Notes: generated by a model not told the origin, from the sequence alone. Positions 36,921-46,326 are shown, counted from the first letter of the stretch. The stretch is DNA of 62,330 nt from Bacteroidaceae bacterium (GCA_017481875.1 JAFUOP010000005.1:90892-153221); one strand, 5' to 3'. Made by a program: numbers and translations.

Positions 36921-37132
36921 TCACCAGGGTGCTGACTTTGTTCGATTTTGGAGACTTTTTGACCACTTTCTATTATTAATACTCTTTATGTGTTTTCTTA
37001 TTCAACTAGTACAATCATCCAGCAAATTGTGGCACAGGAATCTATTCAAATGATATTCCTATTTTCAGATGAATGTCTATGAAAATGTCCCTCCTTGATT
37101 AATTTTTATTATTATGATCACTTGCTTAGGTG
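36921..37132. other. AT-rich intergenic tail of the left module
   Basis: A short forward frame crosses 36868-37053 but starts inside the repeat module and lacks protein character, so it is not called. No terminator hairpin, RNA gene or promoter was identified here before the stop of the HEPN-motif gene. Confidence 0.4.
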
Positions 37133-38404
37133 CTACAAATAAACATGTGTATATTGTTCAATGTTAAATTCAGGATTTATAGACCTTATTTTATCAACGA
37201 CAATTGAATTAGTCGATTTTGCAAGATTACGAGAATATATTTGGCTATTAGAATTTATTGCTTTTATAATAGCTAATAATTGCTCCTCGGAAAAATCATT
37301 TATATATGGGTGAATATATTTTTCAAACCTAAAATCCGCACAGTTAAAGCTCGTACTTTTTGCAAATTGATATATATAGAAATCTCTGGCATTGTCAGGT
37401 CCATAACTATCCAATAAATAGTTGTATAAATATTGTACAATTTTATGATTAGTAGAACCTATTGAGAAGATATGTTTTTTGATATCTTGAATTTTGAATA
37501 AAGAAATATTTTTAAGTTCTTCTGCTCGGTCAATGTATGCAGACATTGAAACTCTGTTTTCGTTTGGTAACAAATTGAAAATCTTAGGATATTCATTTAG
37601 TAAATATATCAAAAGTTCTATACCATTCTCATTCTCTAAATTAATATTTTGTCCAAAATAATCACAATCCAACTCTATGCGTTTTGTAAATTCGGTTTTG
37701 TGCCGTTTGAAAATAATTTTCAAGGCACTGTAATTAATTATTCTATTATTCTCACACTCTTCATTTTGGAGTTTAAATATGAATTTCCACAGTCGTTTAA
37801 AAAATTGAAATTCTATCTCAATGTTGTTTATTTTATTTAAGTATTTTGAAGTTATATAACGCGAAATATCATTTTCTAGAACAAAAATTTCTTTAACTTT
37901 TGATAGATCTTTTATAAAACTATCAAATAATTTAGCAGATATCATAGAGGATTTGCAAAGAACTCCCTCTAGCATGTTAACAATATGTGCTTGTACAGTA
38001 AATCTATTAGGATGATATAGTTCAGCTCCTTCGTTTAGAATGGGATGAGCACATAGATTGCGATGGTGTTGCAAAGATTCTATATTTGTATATTCTGGCA
38101 CTTCTATAATACGATGTTTCTTAAACATTTCATCAACTAAAACCTTTTCCCATTCTGGGGACTTGGGATTTTGTGCTTGTATTGCGCTAATTTTGTCTAG
38201 AATATCTTCTGAAACTCTATCTTTATAATACTCCTTCATTTCTTTAATCTTGTATACTAAATCACATATAACACAAGTATACAGCATCACAATGGCAGAA
38301 CGATAATTGCCTGAATAAAATGAACTTAACACTTCAGAAAAATATTCTCTTGTTTTACTATTGTTAATTTGTTCTACAAGAGTGTCTATATGTGGACTAT
38401 TCAT
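37133..38404 (-). CDS. HEPN-motif protein next to an AAA/subtilase pair
   Basis: A 423-residue protein. The N-terminal 170 residues are helical and contain HHRNLCAHP, giving an Rx4H motif (Arg115, Asn116, His120) of the HEPN ribonuclease type, preceded by a helix with AIVMLYTCVICDLVYKI. The remaining 250 residues are helical and unrecognised. It is transcribed away from the XRE regulator, AAA+ ATPase and protease, with both promoters in the 139-base gap. An RNase effector or toxin role is inferred from the motif and context only. AT-rich like the ATPase and protease. Confidence 0.6.
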   Translation of the reverse strand: MNSPHIDTLVEQINNSKTREYFSEVLSSFYSGNYRSAIVMLYTCVICDLVYKIKEMKEYYKDRVSEDILDKISAIQAQNPKSPEWEKVLVDEMFKKHRIIEVPEYTNIESLQHHRNLCAHPILNEGAELYHPNRFTVQAHIVNMLEGVLCKSSMISAKLFDSFIKDLSKVKEIFVLENDISRYITSKYLNKINNIEIEFQFFKRLWKFIFKLQNEECENNRIINYSALKIIFKRHKTEFTKRIELDCDYFGQNINLENENGIELLIYLLNEYPKIFNLLPNENRVSMSAYIDRAEELKNISLFKIQDIKKHIFSIGSTNHKIVQYLYNYLLDSYGPDNARDFYIYQFAKSTSFNCADFRFEKYIHPYINDFSEEQLLAIIKAINSNSQIYSRNLAKSTNSIVVDKIRSINPEFNIEQYTHVYL

Positions 38405-38436
38405 ATGTTTTGTATAATCAGTTAAAATAACAGACG

Positions 38437-38444
38437 CAAAAGTA
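38437..38444 (-). promoter_or_regulatory. -7 element for the HEPN-motif gene
   Basis: On the minus strand TACTTTTG fits TAnnTTTG and lies 32 bases before the start at 38404. The -33 box is not clear. It is part of a divergent promoter region with the element at 38499-38506, where the XRE protein would be expected to bind. Confidence 0.5.
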
Positions 38445-38498
38445 CGAATAAAATCTTGATTATATTATTTTAAGATACTTTTATCTCGAAATAATTTG

Positions 38499-38506
38499 TA
38501 TATTTG
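38499..38506 (+). promoter_or_regulatory. -7 element for the XRE-ATPase-protease operon
   Basis: TATATTTG fits TAnnTTTG exactly and lies 37 bases before the ATG at 38544. The region just downstream holds ATATGAGATATAATCTCA, containing a short inverted repeat (TGAGAT / ATCTCA, 38517-38531) close to the expected transcription start, a possible operator for the XRE protein. Confidence 0.55.
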
Positions 38507-38543
38507 CACTTAAATATGAGATATAATCTCAAAAGCAAGAAGC

Positions 38544-38768
38544 ATGAATAAGATAAAGATAGTTCTAGACCAAAAAGGCATTAAACAAAAATGGCTTGCC
38601 GAACAATTGGGTAAGAGTTTTAATATGGTGAATTCCTATGTTCAAAACAGGACTCAACCAAGTCTTGAAACATTATATAGAATTGCTTCAATCTTAGGAG
38701 TTGAAATAGATGAACTTCTATACTCTAAAGAAGATATTGAAAGAATGAATAATATAAATCCGCAATAA
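38544..38768 (+). CDS. XRE-family transcriptional regulator
   Basis: A 74-residue Cro/CI-type helix-turn-helix protein: IKQKWLAEQLGKSFNMVNSY forms helices 2-3 and NRTQPSLETLYRIASILGVE helices 4-5, with a short tail. It is first in the operon with the AAA+ ATPase (1-base gap) and protease. It probably represses both divergent promoters, keeping the system quiet until needed. Confidence 0.88.
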   Translation: MNKIKIVLDQKGIKQKWLAEQLGKSFNMVNSYVQNRTQPSLETLYRIASILGVEIDELLYSKEDIERMNNINPQ

Positions 38769-38769
38769 T

Positions 38770-39729
38770 ATGGCAACAGCAAATCAACTAAAAATGCTTG
38801 TTAAAAGTCATTTTGAAGATAATAATGAGAAATTTAACACTATAGCATTGCAAATTGCGGCACACGAAGCAAGATTAGGACATACTAATCTTGCAAATGA
38901 CATTCGCAAGATTATTGAGTCTTCAAAAAATAACAAACCAAGATTGAAGAGTATAGATTCTAACCTTCAAGGTCTTTTTTTGGAGATTTATCCGCAAGAA
39001 AGGTTGTCGGATTTGGTTGTTGCACCTCAAATCAAGGAACGAATTGAACGTATTATTCATGAATTTACATATAAGGATAAATTGTTCAAGCACAACTTGG
39101 AGAATCGCCGTAAAATAATGTTTTCTGGCAATCCTGGAACAGGTAAGACAATGACAGCTTCTATAATTGCAAATGAACTGAAATTACCTATATACGTCGT
39201 CCTCATGGATAAAATTGTAACTAAGTATATGGGAGAAACAAGTGCTAAATTACGCCAAATATTTGATTTCATAGAAGATGTCCCTGCCGTATATCTATTT
39301 GATGAATTTGATGCCATAGGAGGCCAACGAGGAAAAGATAACGAAGTTGGAGAAATGCGTCGTGTCCTTAATTCTTTCTTGCAATTTATAGAAAGAGATC
39401 ACTCTGATAGCCTCATAATAGCTGCAACAAATAATCTTGAATTATTGGATCAGGCTCTCTTTAGGCGTTTTGATGATGTTATTCATTATCAATTACCTAC
39501 TGATAATGAAAAAATTCAGCTTCTAAAAAATCGTCTAAATGGAAACCTTAGTAAAAAGGAAATTAAAGAATTATTACCCGAACTTGATTCATTGAGTCAT
39601 GCAGAAATAAATCAAGCTTGTCTGGATGTAATAAAGACATCGGTAATATATGATTTACCTATTAGATTTGATTTAGTTGTAAAAACTATCAAGGAAAGAA
39701 AATCTGCTTATAAATTGAGTGCTGAATAA
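38770..39729 (+). CDS. AAA+ ATPase, IetA-like
   Basis: A 319-residue ATPase with Walker A GNPGTGKT (120-127), Walker B YLFDEFDAIGG (175-185), sensor 1 AATNNLELLD (218-227) and arginine fingers in LFRRFDD (230-236). The N-terminal 100 residues are a separate helical domain. It overlaps the subtilisin-like protease gene by one base. AAA+ ATPase plus S8 protease pairs of this form are the IetAS defence/incompatibility systems described first from Agrobacterium plasmids. The ATPase probably senses or unfolds targets for the protease. Confidence 0.82.
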   Translation: MATANQLKMLVKSHFEDNNEKFNTIALQIAAHEARLGHTNLANDIRKIIESSKNNKPRLKSIDSNLQGLFLEIYPQERLSDLVVAPQIKERIERIIHEFTYKDKLFKHNLENRRKIMFSGNPGTGKTMTASIIANELKLPIYVVLMDKIVTKYMGETSAKLRQIFDFIEDVPAVYLFDEFDAIGGQRGKDNEVGEMRRVLNSFLQFIERDHSDSLIIAATNNLELLDQALFRRFDDVIHYQLPTDNEKIQLLKNRLNGNLSKKEIKELLPELDSLSHAEINQACLDVIKTSVIYDLPIRFDLVVKTIKERKSAYKLSAE

Positions 39730-42251
39730 TGGATAAGTATAGCCACATTATTTTACCTGAGCAAATTAAAGCATCAATAAAATACTCTCCAAGAGGTAGC
39801 GGAGGTGGTTCTCCTGCAATTCCTAATAGAGACAGAAGAACTCATGCTGAAAATTTGCAGCATTTGTTAGAATTAGCACACTCTGAGAATGAGCGTATCA
39901 AGCAGGAAATGGAAGCTGTTTCTTTGCCTGCAAGAACTGGTACGTATTTGGAATTTTCAGGTGCTCCTGCTCACGAATTGGTTACAAAAAGTTTAGAAGA
40001 TCAGCAATCTGGAATAAGATTACTGAATGTTAGAACGGTTAGTGATGAAAACATTGGAGAACAAACTTTTGCAACAGTTTTTATCCCTCACGGAAAAGAA
40101 AATAAATTTGCAACCAAATTAAACAAGTATGCAAATGAAAATACATCAAAAGGGAAACCTAAAAATGATAAACTCTTCCGTAGTATAGAAAGTATCAATA
40201 TTGCATTGCTTAGAGCTTTATGGACTGACAATGTAAGAGATTTCCCTACCAATAATATGGATTGGTATGAAGTTTGGATACGCACTAATGATTCTGAGGA
40301 TATTGCTAATCAGCATAATGCATTTATTGAAGTTTTAAATACTTTACAAATAGAGTATAAAGCAAATTCAATACTTGTATTCCCTGAAAGATCTGTAATT
40401 CTTATAAAAGCAAATATTGAAATCCTTACAAAATTATTACAAGGTTCTGACCAATTAGCAGAAGTTAGAAGTGCTAGAACCTTAACAGATTTTCTGTTTA
40501 GAGAATATCGAAGCGAACAAAACGAATGGGTTCAAGATTTGCAAGACAGAACGATTGTTGATGCAGATTGCAACTCTGTTGTTTGCGTTCTGGATACAGG
40601 TGTGAATAATGGACATCCACTTCTTGCAAATGCTGTCAAAGATGAACATTGTGCGACAGTAGTTGGTGAAGGTAGTGCTGACAGAAATGGGCATGGCACT
40701 TGTATGTGTGGAGTTGTTGTTTATGGAGATATGGCAAAAGCTATTGCACATAATAATATTGTTCCAATCCATAATCACATAGAATCTATCAAAATTTTGC
40801 CCAGTAATACCGTAAACCCCAAGGAATCCTGGGGATATTTGACTGAGCAAGCAGTAGCGATATCTGATGTTACATTCCCGAACAAACCTATATCTTATTG
40901 TATGGCCATAACTGCAGAGGATTGCGAAAACGGGAAGCCCTCATCTTGGTCAGGCTCAATTGATTCTATTACATATAACGATGGTCAATATGGCAAATTA
41001 TTTTTAGTCTCTGCAGGTAATATTAGAGACATAAACGGTGCTGATAAAGATATAATACAACAGTATCCCAATGGGAATTGTTTACGCCCTATTCAAAATC
41101 CCGCACAATCTTGGAATTGTATGACAATAGGTGCTTATACCGATATTGTTGCGGCCAACTGCCCAGAATTACAAGGATATCAAAGAGTTGCTCCAAGTGG
41201 AGGTATAAGTCCATTTTCCCGTACATCCAAACTTTGGGAAAAATCATCATTGATTAAACCAGAAGTAGTATTTGAAGGAGGAAATCTATATAAAACGAAT
41301 GACCATCAAATACCTTTCTCAGAAAGCGAAGCCCTTCAGTTAATCACTACAAGTAAGAATTATGCTGTTAGTGGCTATTTTGACTCTATAAATGCAACTA
41401 GTGCAGCAACAGCGTTAGCTCTGCATTTTGCTGGTAAACTTCAAGTTCAATATCCTGATTTATGGGCAGAAAGTATTAGAGGCCTTATAGTACATTCTGC
41501 AAAATGGACACAATGTATGGAACAACAATTTCCAGTAAATAACAGGAGGGATATGGAAAACCGATTGCGTCATTGTGGATATGGAGTTCCATCGGAAGAT
41601 AGAGCACTTTTTAGTTATGGCAATGGATTGACATTTATAGCACAAGAGGTTATTCAGCCATTTATCAAAGATAGAAGAGATAATGATGCAAAAATAAATG
41701 AAATGCACTTTTTTAATTTTCCTTGGCCACATGAAATCCTAGAAGAATTAGCAGAAGTAGATGTTTCGATGAGAATTACATTGTCATATTTCATAGAACC
41801 TGCTCCAGGAGAAATTGGTTGGAAAGATAAATATAGATATGCTTCATGTGGTTTACGGTTTGATGTTAATAATGAGAATGAAGATGAGAGGTCCTTTAAA
41901 TTAAGGATAAACAAGGCGATTGAGGCTGAAGAAAATGAAGAGCGAGGAAGAAATGATTCTGCAAGATGGTTGATTGGTGCTGATAATAGAAATAAGGGCT
42001 CGATTCATTCTGATGAATTAAGATTATCAGCTGCGCAATTATCAACGTGTAATTTAATCGCTGTATATCCAATTGGAGGTTGGTGGAAAACTCGCAAAAA
42101 TTTGAAAAAATATAATAATAAACTGCGGTATTCGTTGATTGTCTCATTAGACACTCCTGTCGAAAATATTGATATGTATAATGTTGTAAAAACTAAAATT
42201 GAAACAATCATTCAGACTCTTATTGAAGTTGAAATTCCAGTAAGCAACTAA
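39729..42251 (+). CDS. Subtilisin-like S8 protease, IetS-like
   Basis: An 840-residue cytoplasmic protein with no signal peptide. The catalytic triad is in CVLDTGVNNGHP (Asp289), DRNGHGTCMCGVV (His322) and INATSAATALALH (Ser558). Residues 1-270 are an N-terminal domain that begins with a glycine/serine-rich patch, and about 250 residues follow the catalytic domain. Together with the one-base-overlapping ATPase it forms the IetAS-type pair. The terminator at 42256-42288 ends the unit. Confidence 0.85.
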   Translation: MDKYSHIILPEQIKASIKYSPRGSGGGSPAIPNRDRRTHAENLQHLLELAHSENERIKQEMEAVSLPARTGTYLEFSGAPAHELVTKSLEDQQSGIRLLNVRTVSDENIGEQTFATVFIPHGKENKFATKLNKYANENTSKGKPKNDKLFRSIESINIALLRALWTDNVRDFPTNNMDWYEVWIRTNDSEDIANQHNAFIEVLNTLQIEYKANSILVFPERSVILIKANIEILTKLLQGSDQLAEVRSARTLTDFLFREYRSEQNEWVQDLQDRTIVDADCNSVVCVLDTGVNNGHPLLANAVKDEHCATVVGEGSADRNGHGTCMCGVVVYGDMAKAIAHNNIVPIHNHIESIKILPSNTVNPKESWGYLTEQAVAISDVTFPNKPISYCMAITAEDCENGKPSSWSGSIDSITYNDGQYGKLFLVSAGNIRDINGADKDIIQQYPNGNCLRPIQNPAQSWNCMTIGAYTDIVAANCPELQGYQRVAPSGGISPFSRTSKLWEKSSLIKPEVVFEGGNLYKTNDHQIPFSESEALQLITTSKNYAVSGYFDSINATSAATALALHFAGKLQVQYPDLWAESIRGLIVHSAKWTQCMEQQFPVNNRRDMENRLRHCGYGVPSEDRALFSYGNGLTFIAQEVIQPFIKDRRDNDAKINEMHFFNFPWPHEILEELAEVDVSMRITLSYFIEPAPGEIGWKDKYRYASCGLRFDVNNENEDERSFKLRINKAIEAEENEERGRNDSARWLIGADNRNKGSIHSDELRLSAAQLSTCNLIAVYPIGGWWKTRKNLKKYNNKLRYSLIVSLDTPVENIDMYNVVKTKIETIIQTLIEVEIPVSN

Positions 42252-42255
42252 TAAC

Positions 42256-42288
42256 TTCGGCGTTCACTCTCAACAAGTGAACGCCGAA
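42256..42288. terminator. Terminator between protease and restriction operons
   Basis: A perfect 13-bp stem, TTCGGCGTTCACT (42256-42268) and AGTGAACGCCGAA (42276-42288), with a 7-base loop. It lies 4 bases after the protease stop and just beyond the stop of the convergent minus-strand remnant, so it can serve both strands. Confidence 0.8.
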
Positions 42289-42294
42289 ATTATA

Positions 42295-42531
42295 TCATCC
42301 TATCGCATTCATCCCATCTATCAAGTCTTGATAGGTAGCCACCTTGTGGTACTTCACATTGGCGGTGGAGATGGAGTTGAACAACTTCTCTGCACAATCG
42401 TGGAATGCCAAGATAGAAAATCCTGCAACTGATTCAACCTGTAAAGATTGTTGAACACCAATGCTATACAAATATTTTATGGTTGCAAGTCTTCGAATAA
42501 TAATTTCTCTATCTAAATTATTGGAACTCAT
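42295..42531 (-). pseudogene. Truncated small protein after hsdR
   Basis: A 78-codon frame starting LDREIIIRRLATIKYLYSIG and containing AGFSILAFHDCAEKLF, which looks like the beginning of a longer helical protein. It then switches to an unrelated tail (NSISTANVKYHKVATYQDLI) and stops before the terminator. It may be an N-terminal fragment fused to another gene's end. It could still be translated; the fragment status is a judgement from how abruptly it changes, not proven. Confidence 0.4.
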
Positions 42532-42590
42532 TCTAGTGGTTAATATTAAGTGGTTGTATTATCTACAATATTTTTCAATATAGAGATCTT

Positions 42591-45500
42591 TTATACATTG
42601 TTTTCGCTCCACATTTCGCATTGTGTCATAATGGTTTCGAGAGCAGCCTCCTGACCTTCGGGCGGATATTTGTACTTTTTGAGCAGTCGTTTCACAATGC
42701 GGCGCATACCGGCACGGGCACTCTCCTTCATTGTCCAATCGATGGTTTTATTTGTGCGGAGTGCATCGGTCAGTTCGCGTGTGATTGCGATAAGTTGCTC
42801 GTTGGTATAGAAGTCCTGCACCGCCTCGGGCTTGGTTATTGCATCGTAGAATGCCAACTCCTCGGTTGAGAGATTGAGTTTCTTGCTCTCCTCCTCGCCA
42901 TTGACGATTGATCTCGCAGTCTTCAAAAGTTCCTCGATAACCTCCTCGTTTGTGAGCAAGCCTTTGAGGTAGTTGCTCATCGCATTCGCCAAAATCTCGG
43001 AGAACTTCTCGGCACGCACAGTATTAGTACGCTGATATACACGAATTTGCTCGGCTATCAACTTGCGTAGCAACTCCACCGCAAAATTTTTCTGCTTCAT
43101 CTGGGCTATCTCCTCCAAGAACTTCGGGTCGAAAATCGAGAATTCCTCTTTGATGTCCGAGAAGAGGTTTATCACGCCCTCGCTCTTGATGCTCTGTTTG
43201 AGCAGTTCGTTTATGCGCTCGTTAATCTCTCTGAACGAAATCTTGCCCTTACCTTCAACACGGGTCAGCAATGTGCGTACCGCCTCGAAATAGGCCGCTT
43301 CCAATCGTTCCTCGCGTTGCAGAAGACTCTGACATAGCGACAGCGACTGGCGGAGCAACAGTGCCTCTTTGATGTATAGTTTCTTTGTTTCTTCTCGCTC
43401 TGGTGCTTGTAGGAAATCGACACCACCCGAAATCACCGCAGCGCGCGCCATATTCGACTCGCCGTAGAATGCCGAGTAGTTGAAGCCGTGCAATAGGTCG
43501 CGGCACACCTCCAACTTTTTCTGAAATTCGGGATATGCGGTCTTTGAAATATCGGTATCGCCGTAGTTCTTGCGGTCACGAATGGTGTAGTCGTTCATCG
43601 CCTGCTTCAAAGCGGAAGCAATGCCCACATAATCGACCACCAAACCGCCCTGCTTGTCGCCAAACACACGGTTTACACGTGCAATGGCCTGCATCAGGTT
43701 GTGCCCCGCCATCGGCTTATAGACATACATCGTCGAGAGCGACGGCACATCAAATCCCGTGAGCCACATATCCACCACAATCACCACTTTCAGCGGGCTG
43801 TCGTTATCCTTAAACCGCTTTTCGAGCTCCTTTTTGTGGGCATCGTTACCGATTATCTCGCGCCACTCCTCGGGGTCTTTGTTGCCCGAAGTCATTACCA
43901 CCGCTAACTTTTCGGTCCACGCAGGGCGCAACTCCAAGATGCGATGGTAAATTTTCATCGCTATCGGGCGCGAGTAGGCTACAATCATCGCCTTGCCCGT
44001 CTGCTCATATTGGCGGTAGTTCTCGTAGTGGTCGAGAATATCGCCCACGAGCGAATCTATCGTTTCGTCTGCGCCGAGAATGGAGTCGAGTCGTCCCAAC
44101 TCTCGCTTGCTCTTCTCTATTGCGTACTCCTCCGCCTCAGTAGCCATTGCTTCGTACTCGTCATCTATACGGCGGAGCGTTGCCTCGTCAAGGTGCAGAT
44201 TTATCACTCGGCTCTCGTAGAACACAGGGCGTGTAGCACCATCGGCCACCGCCTGCGTCATATCGTAAACATCTATGTAGTCGCCGAACACCTCGCGTGT
44301 CGAGCGATCTTTTTGCGAAATCGGCGTGCCCGTAAAGCCGATGTAAGTGGCATTTGGCAACGAGTTACGCACTCGGCGTGCCGCTCCTACCTTTACACGA
44401 CCTTCGCTATCGATTTTCTCGGTCAGACCGTATTGGCTGCGGTGTGCCTCGTCGGCAATTACGACTATATTTCGACGTGTCGAGAGGGGCTCTTCGCTCT
44501 CCTCGAACTTCTGCATCGTAGTAAAGAATATGCCGTTTGCCTCGCGCTCACGCAGCAGGTCGCCGAGGTGCTTGCGGCTCTCGGCCTGAATCGGCGTTTG
44601 GCGCAGGAAATCGGCACACTTTGCAAACTGGCGGTACAACTGCCCGTCGAGGTCGTTACGGTCGGTAAGGATAACGATTGTGGGCGACGATACCGCCTCT
44701 TGCAAACGCTTGGCGAAGAATACCATCGATAGCGATTTACCCGAGCCTTGCGTGTGCCAAAACACACCGCCCTTGCCATCGGTCTGTGTCGCCTCGGCTA
44801 CCGAGTTTACCGCCTTGCGCACTGCGAAAAACTGATGATAACCTGCGAGTATCTTTGCACTCTGTTTTTCATCTTTCGAGAAGCAGATGAACCCTCGCAA
44901 AATCTCTATCAGGCGAGCCTTGTTGAACATTCCCGAGAACAACACATCGAAGGCTGCGTAGCGGTTTATCTCGCTTGTGCCGTCAACGGTTTTCCACTCC
45001 ATAAAGCGGTCTTCGCCTGCGGTTATCGTTCCCGCTTTGGAGGTCGCCATATCGCTCATCACGCAGAATGCGTTATAGACAAAGAGCGAAGGAATCTCAA
45101 TCATATAGTTTCGCAACTGGGCGTAGGCTTCGGATACATCGGTATTCTCTCGTGAGGGCGATTTTAGCTCCACAACCACCAACGGCAAACCATTTACAAA
45201 TACCACAATGTCGGCACGGCGCACTGAACGCTCCTCTACGCTCCATTGGTTGGCTACCGTGAAGTTGTTACGTAGGGGCGTATCGTAGTCTATGAGTTGT
45301 ACGCGCGTTGAACACTGCTCCTTACCGTCAAAATAGTTTACTTCGACACCATTTTGCAGATAGTCGGTAAAGAGCTCGTTGCGTTGCACAAGCGAGCCAC
45401 TCTCGATGGTGCGAATCTTCGCGATTGCCTCCTCTATCGCCTCGCGAGGCAGCGTTGGGTTTATAGCATAGAGCGACTGCTGCACAAGGTCGATGTGCAA

Positions 45501-45611
45501 CGGCTCGGTGTATTCGCGCTCCACGCTTGGACCATATACATAGTCGTAGCCCAACTTCTCGCGCATCAACTCCAATATCGCATTCTCAAAATGTGCCTCG
45601 GTAAAGTGCAT
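42591..45611 (-). CDS. hsdR: Type I restriction enzyme, R subunit
   Basis: A 1006-residue HsdR. The N-terminal nuclease domain has the PD-ExK pattern RRADIVVFVNG ... VVVELKSP (Asp134, Glu148, Lys150). The helicase has Walker A TQGSGKS (287-293), Walker B/motif II ADEAHRSQYG (DEAH 387-390) and motif VI QAIARVNRV around 645. It cuts unmodified DNA after ATP-driven translocation, in complex with HsdM and HsdS. It is the last large gene of the operon and visibly more GC-rich than hsdS and the embedded genes. Confidence 0.93.
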   Translation of the reverse strand: MHFTEAHFENAILELMREKLGYDYVYGPSVEREYTEPLHIDLVQQSLYAINPTLPREAIEEAIAKIRTIESGSLVQRNELFTDYLQNGVEVNYFDGKEQCSTRVQLIDYDTPLRNNFTVANQWSVEERSVRRADIVVFVNGLPLVVVELKSPSRENTDVSEAYAQLRNYMIEIPSLFVYNAFCVMSDMATSKAGTITAGEDRFMEWKTVDGTSEINRYAAFDVLFSGMFNKARLIEILRGFICFSKDEKQSAKILAGYHQFFAVRKAVNSVAEATQTDGKGGVFWHTQGSGKSLSMVFFAKRLQEAVSSPTIVILTDRNDLDGQLYRQFAKCADFLRQTPIQAESRKHLGDLLREREANGIFFTTMQKFEESEEPLSTRRNIVVIADEAHRSQYGLTEKIDSEGRVKVGAARRVRNSLPNATYIGFTGTPISQKDRSTREVFGDYIDVYDMTQAVADGATRPVFYESRVINLHLDEATLRRIDDEYEAMATEAEEYAIEKSKRELGRLDSILGADETIDSLVGDILDHYENYRQYEQTGKAMIVAYSRPIAMKIYHRILELRPAWTEKLAVVMTSGNKDPEEWREIIGNDAHKKELEKRFKDNDSPLKVVIVVDMWLTGFDVPSLSTMYVYKPMAGHNLMQAIARVNRVFGDKQGGLVVDYVGIASALKQAMNDYTIRDRKNYGDTDISKTAYPEFQKKLEVCRDLLHGFNYSAFYGESNMARAAVISGGVDFLQAPEREETKKLYIKEALLLRQSLSLCQSLLQREERLEAAYFEAVRTLLTRVEGKGKISFREINERINELLKQSIKSEGVINLFSDIKEEFSIFDPKFLEEIAQMKQKNFAVELLRKLIAEQIRVYQRTNTVRAEKFSEILANAMSNYLKGLLTNEEVIEELLKTARSIVNGEEESKKLNLSTEELAFYDAITKPEAVQDFYTNEQLIAITRELTDALRTNKTIDWTMKESARAGMRRIVKRLLKKYKYPPEGQEAALETIMTQCEMWSENNV

Positions 45612-45615
45612 AGTA

Positions 45616-46128
45616 TTAGTTAAAAAGTTTGGATATTACATCATATTGTTTGATAAACCCGACGATAAACAATAGGCATACAACACACAAAATAATAAAC
45701 TTACCACATATGGCATAATAACTTAATCGAGCCCTTCCGCTCATTAGTTCGTCGTGCCTTGATATATTCTTTTCTTTTTCAAATTCGAAATACTCATTTC
45801 GATAGAAACAAGCATCAAAAAAGTAGTGGCATACATCAACAACAAGATACAAGAACGCCATGATTAAAGCCCATAACAACCAATCATTGCTCGGACTAAA
45901 CCCCTCTTTTGAATATGCAACTACCCAAATAGTACCGATTACTCCAAATATAAGAGTCCGAGATAATTTAGAGAAATTACTTGACTGTTTATAATGGAAA
46001 TCCTGACATTCATCTAATAGTTTTTGAACATCATTTTGACTACTGCTAGTAACACTATCTTCGGTAATAGTTTCAATTGTTGTCTCTTTTACCGTTGTTT
46101 CTCGCTTTATCTCTTTTTGCACTCCCAT
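45616..46128 (-). CDS. Small membrane protein inside the type I R-M operon
   Basis: A 170-residue protein with a polar, Thr/Glu-rich N-terminus (about 1-55), then hydrophobic helices around 57-75, 80-103 and 142-163, so about three transmembrane segments. No family recognised. It starts 2 bases after the stop of the 51-aa gene and ends 4 bases before the hsdR start, so it is tightly translationally linked to hsdR. Its role may be membrane-linked signalling or killing. Confidence 0.65.
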   Translation of the reverse strand: MGVQKEIKRETTVKETTIETITEDSVTSSSQNDVQKLLDECQDFHYKQSSNFSKLSRTLIFGVIGTIWVVAYSKEGFSPSNDWLLWALIMAFLYLVVDVCHYFFDACFYRNEYFEFEKEKNISRHDELMSGRARLSYYAICGKFIILCVVCLLFIVGFIKQYDVISKLFN

Positions 46129-46130
46129 AG

Positions 46131-46286
46131 TTATTTCTTTGGGCTACCAGATGGTCCTGCAGATCGTTCTATTATCGTTGTTCCATTTCCCTGCTTGGGA
46201 GTATCACCAAGTTGTATATGCCTATTAGGTCTAGGTGTACTATCCGTTCTTGGTTGAGGATTAGATTTTACGGTCGTTTTTGACAT
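46131..46286 (-). CDS. 51-residue Pro/Thr-rich small protein
   Basis: A short frame, ATG at 46286 to TAA at 46131: MSKTTVKSNPQPRTDSTPRP, then NRHIQLGDTPKQGNGTTIIE and a basic end. It is low in hydrophobics and probably disordered. It is called because it has its own -7 element 28 bases upstream (46314-46321) and sits 2 bases before the next gene, filling the gap exactly. No family known. Confidence 0.5.
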   Translation of the reverse strand: MSKTTVKSNPQPRTDSTPRPNRHIQLGDTPKQGNGTTIIERSAGPSGSPKK

Positions 46287-46313
46287 ATTGAATATAGATT
46301 AATTATACAAGAA

Positions 46314-46321
46314 CAAAGTTA
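46314..46321 (-). promoter_or_regulatory. Internal promoter element before the 51-aa/membrane protein/hsdR genes
   Basis: TAACTTTG on the minus strand fits TAnnTTTG exactly. It lies between hsdS and the 51-aa gene, with the predicted transcription start about 20 bases before the ATG. The -33 box is unclear. It would allow expression of the nuclease subunit separate from hsdM and hsdS. Confidence 0.5.
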
Positions 46322-46326
46322 ATAAA

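Noticed and set aside
36868-37053. Forward 61-codon frame
   Set aside because: It starts within the repeat module and its composition is that of AT-rich noncoding DNA.
43944-44732. Long forward open frame (262 codons) inside hsdR
   Set aside because: It is antisense to the well-supported HsdR helicase motifs and arises from the GC-rich codon pattern; its protein has no recognisable features.
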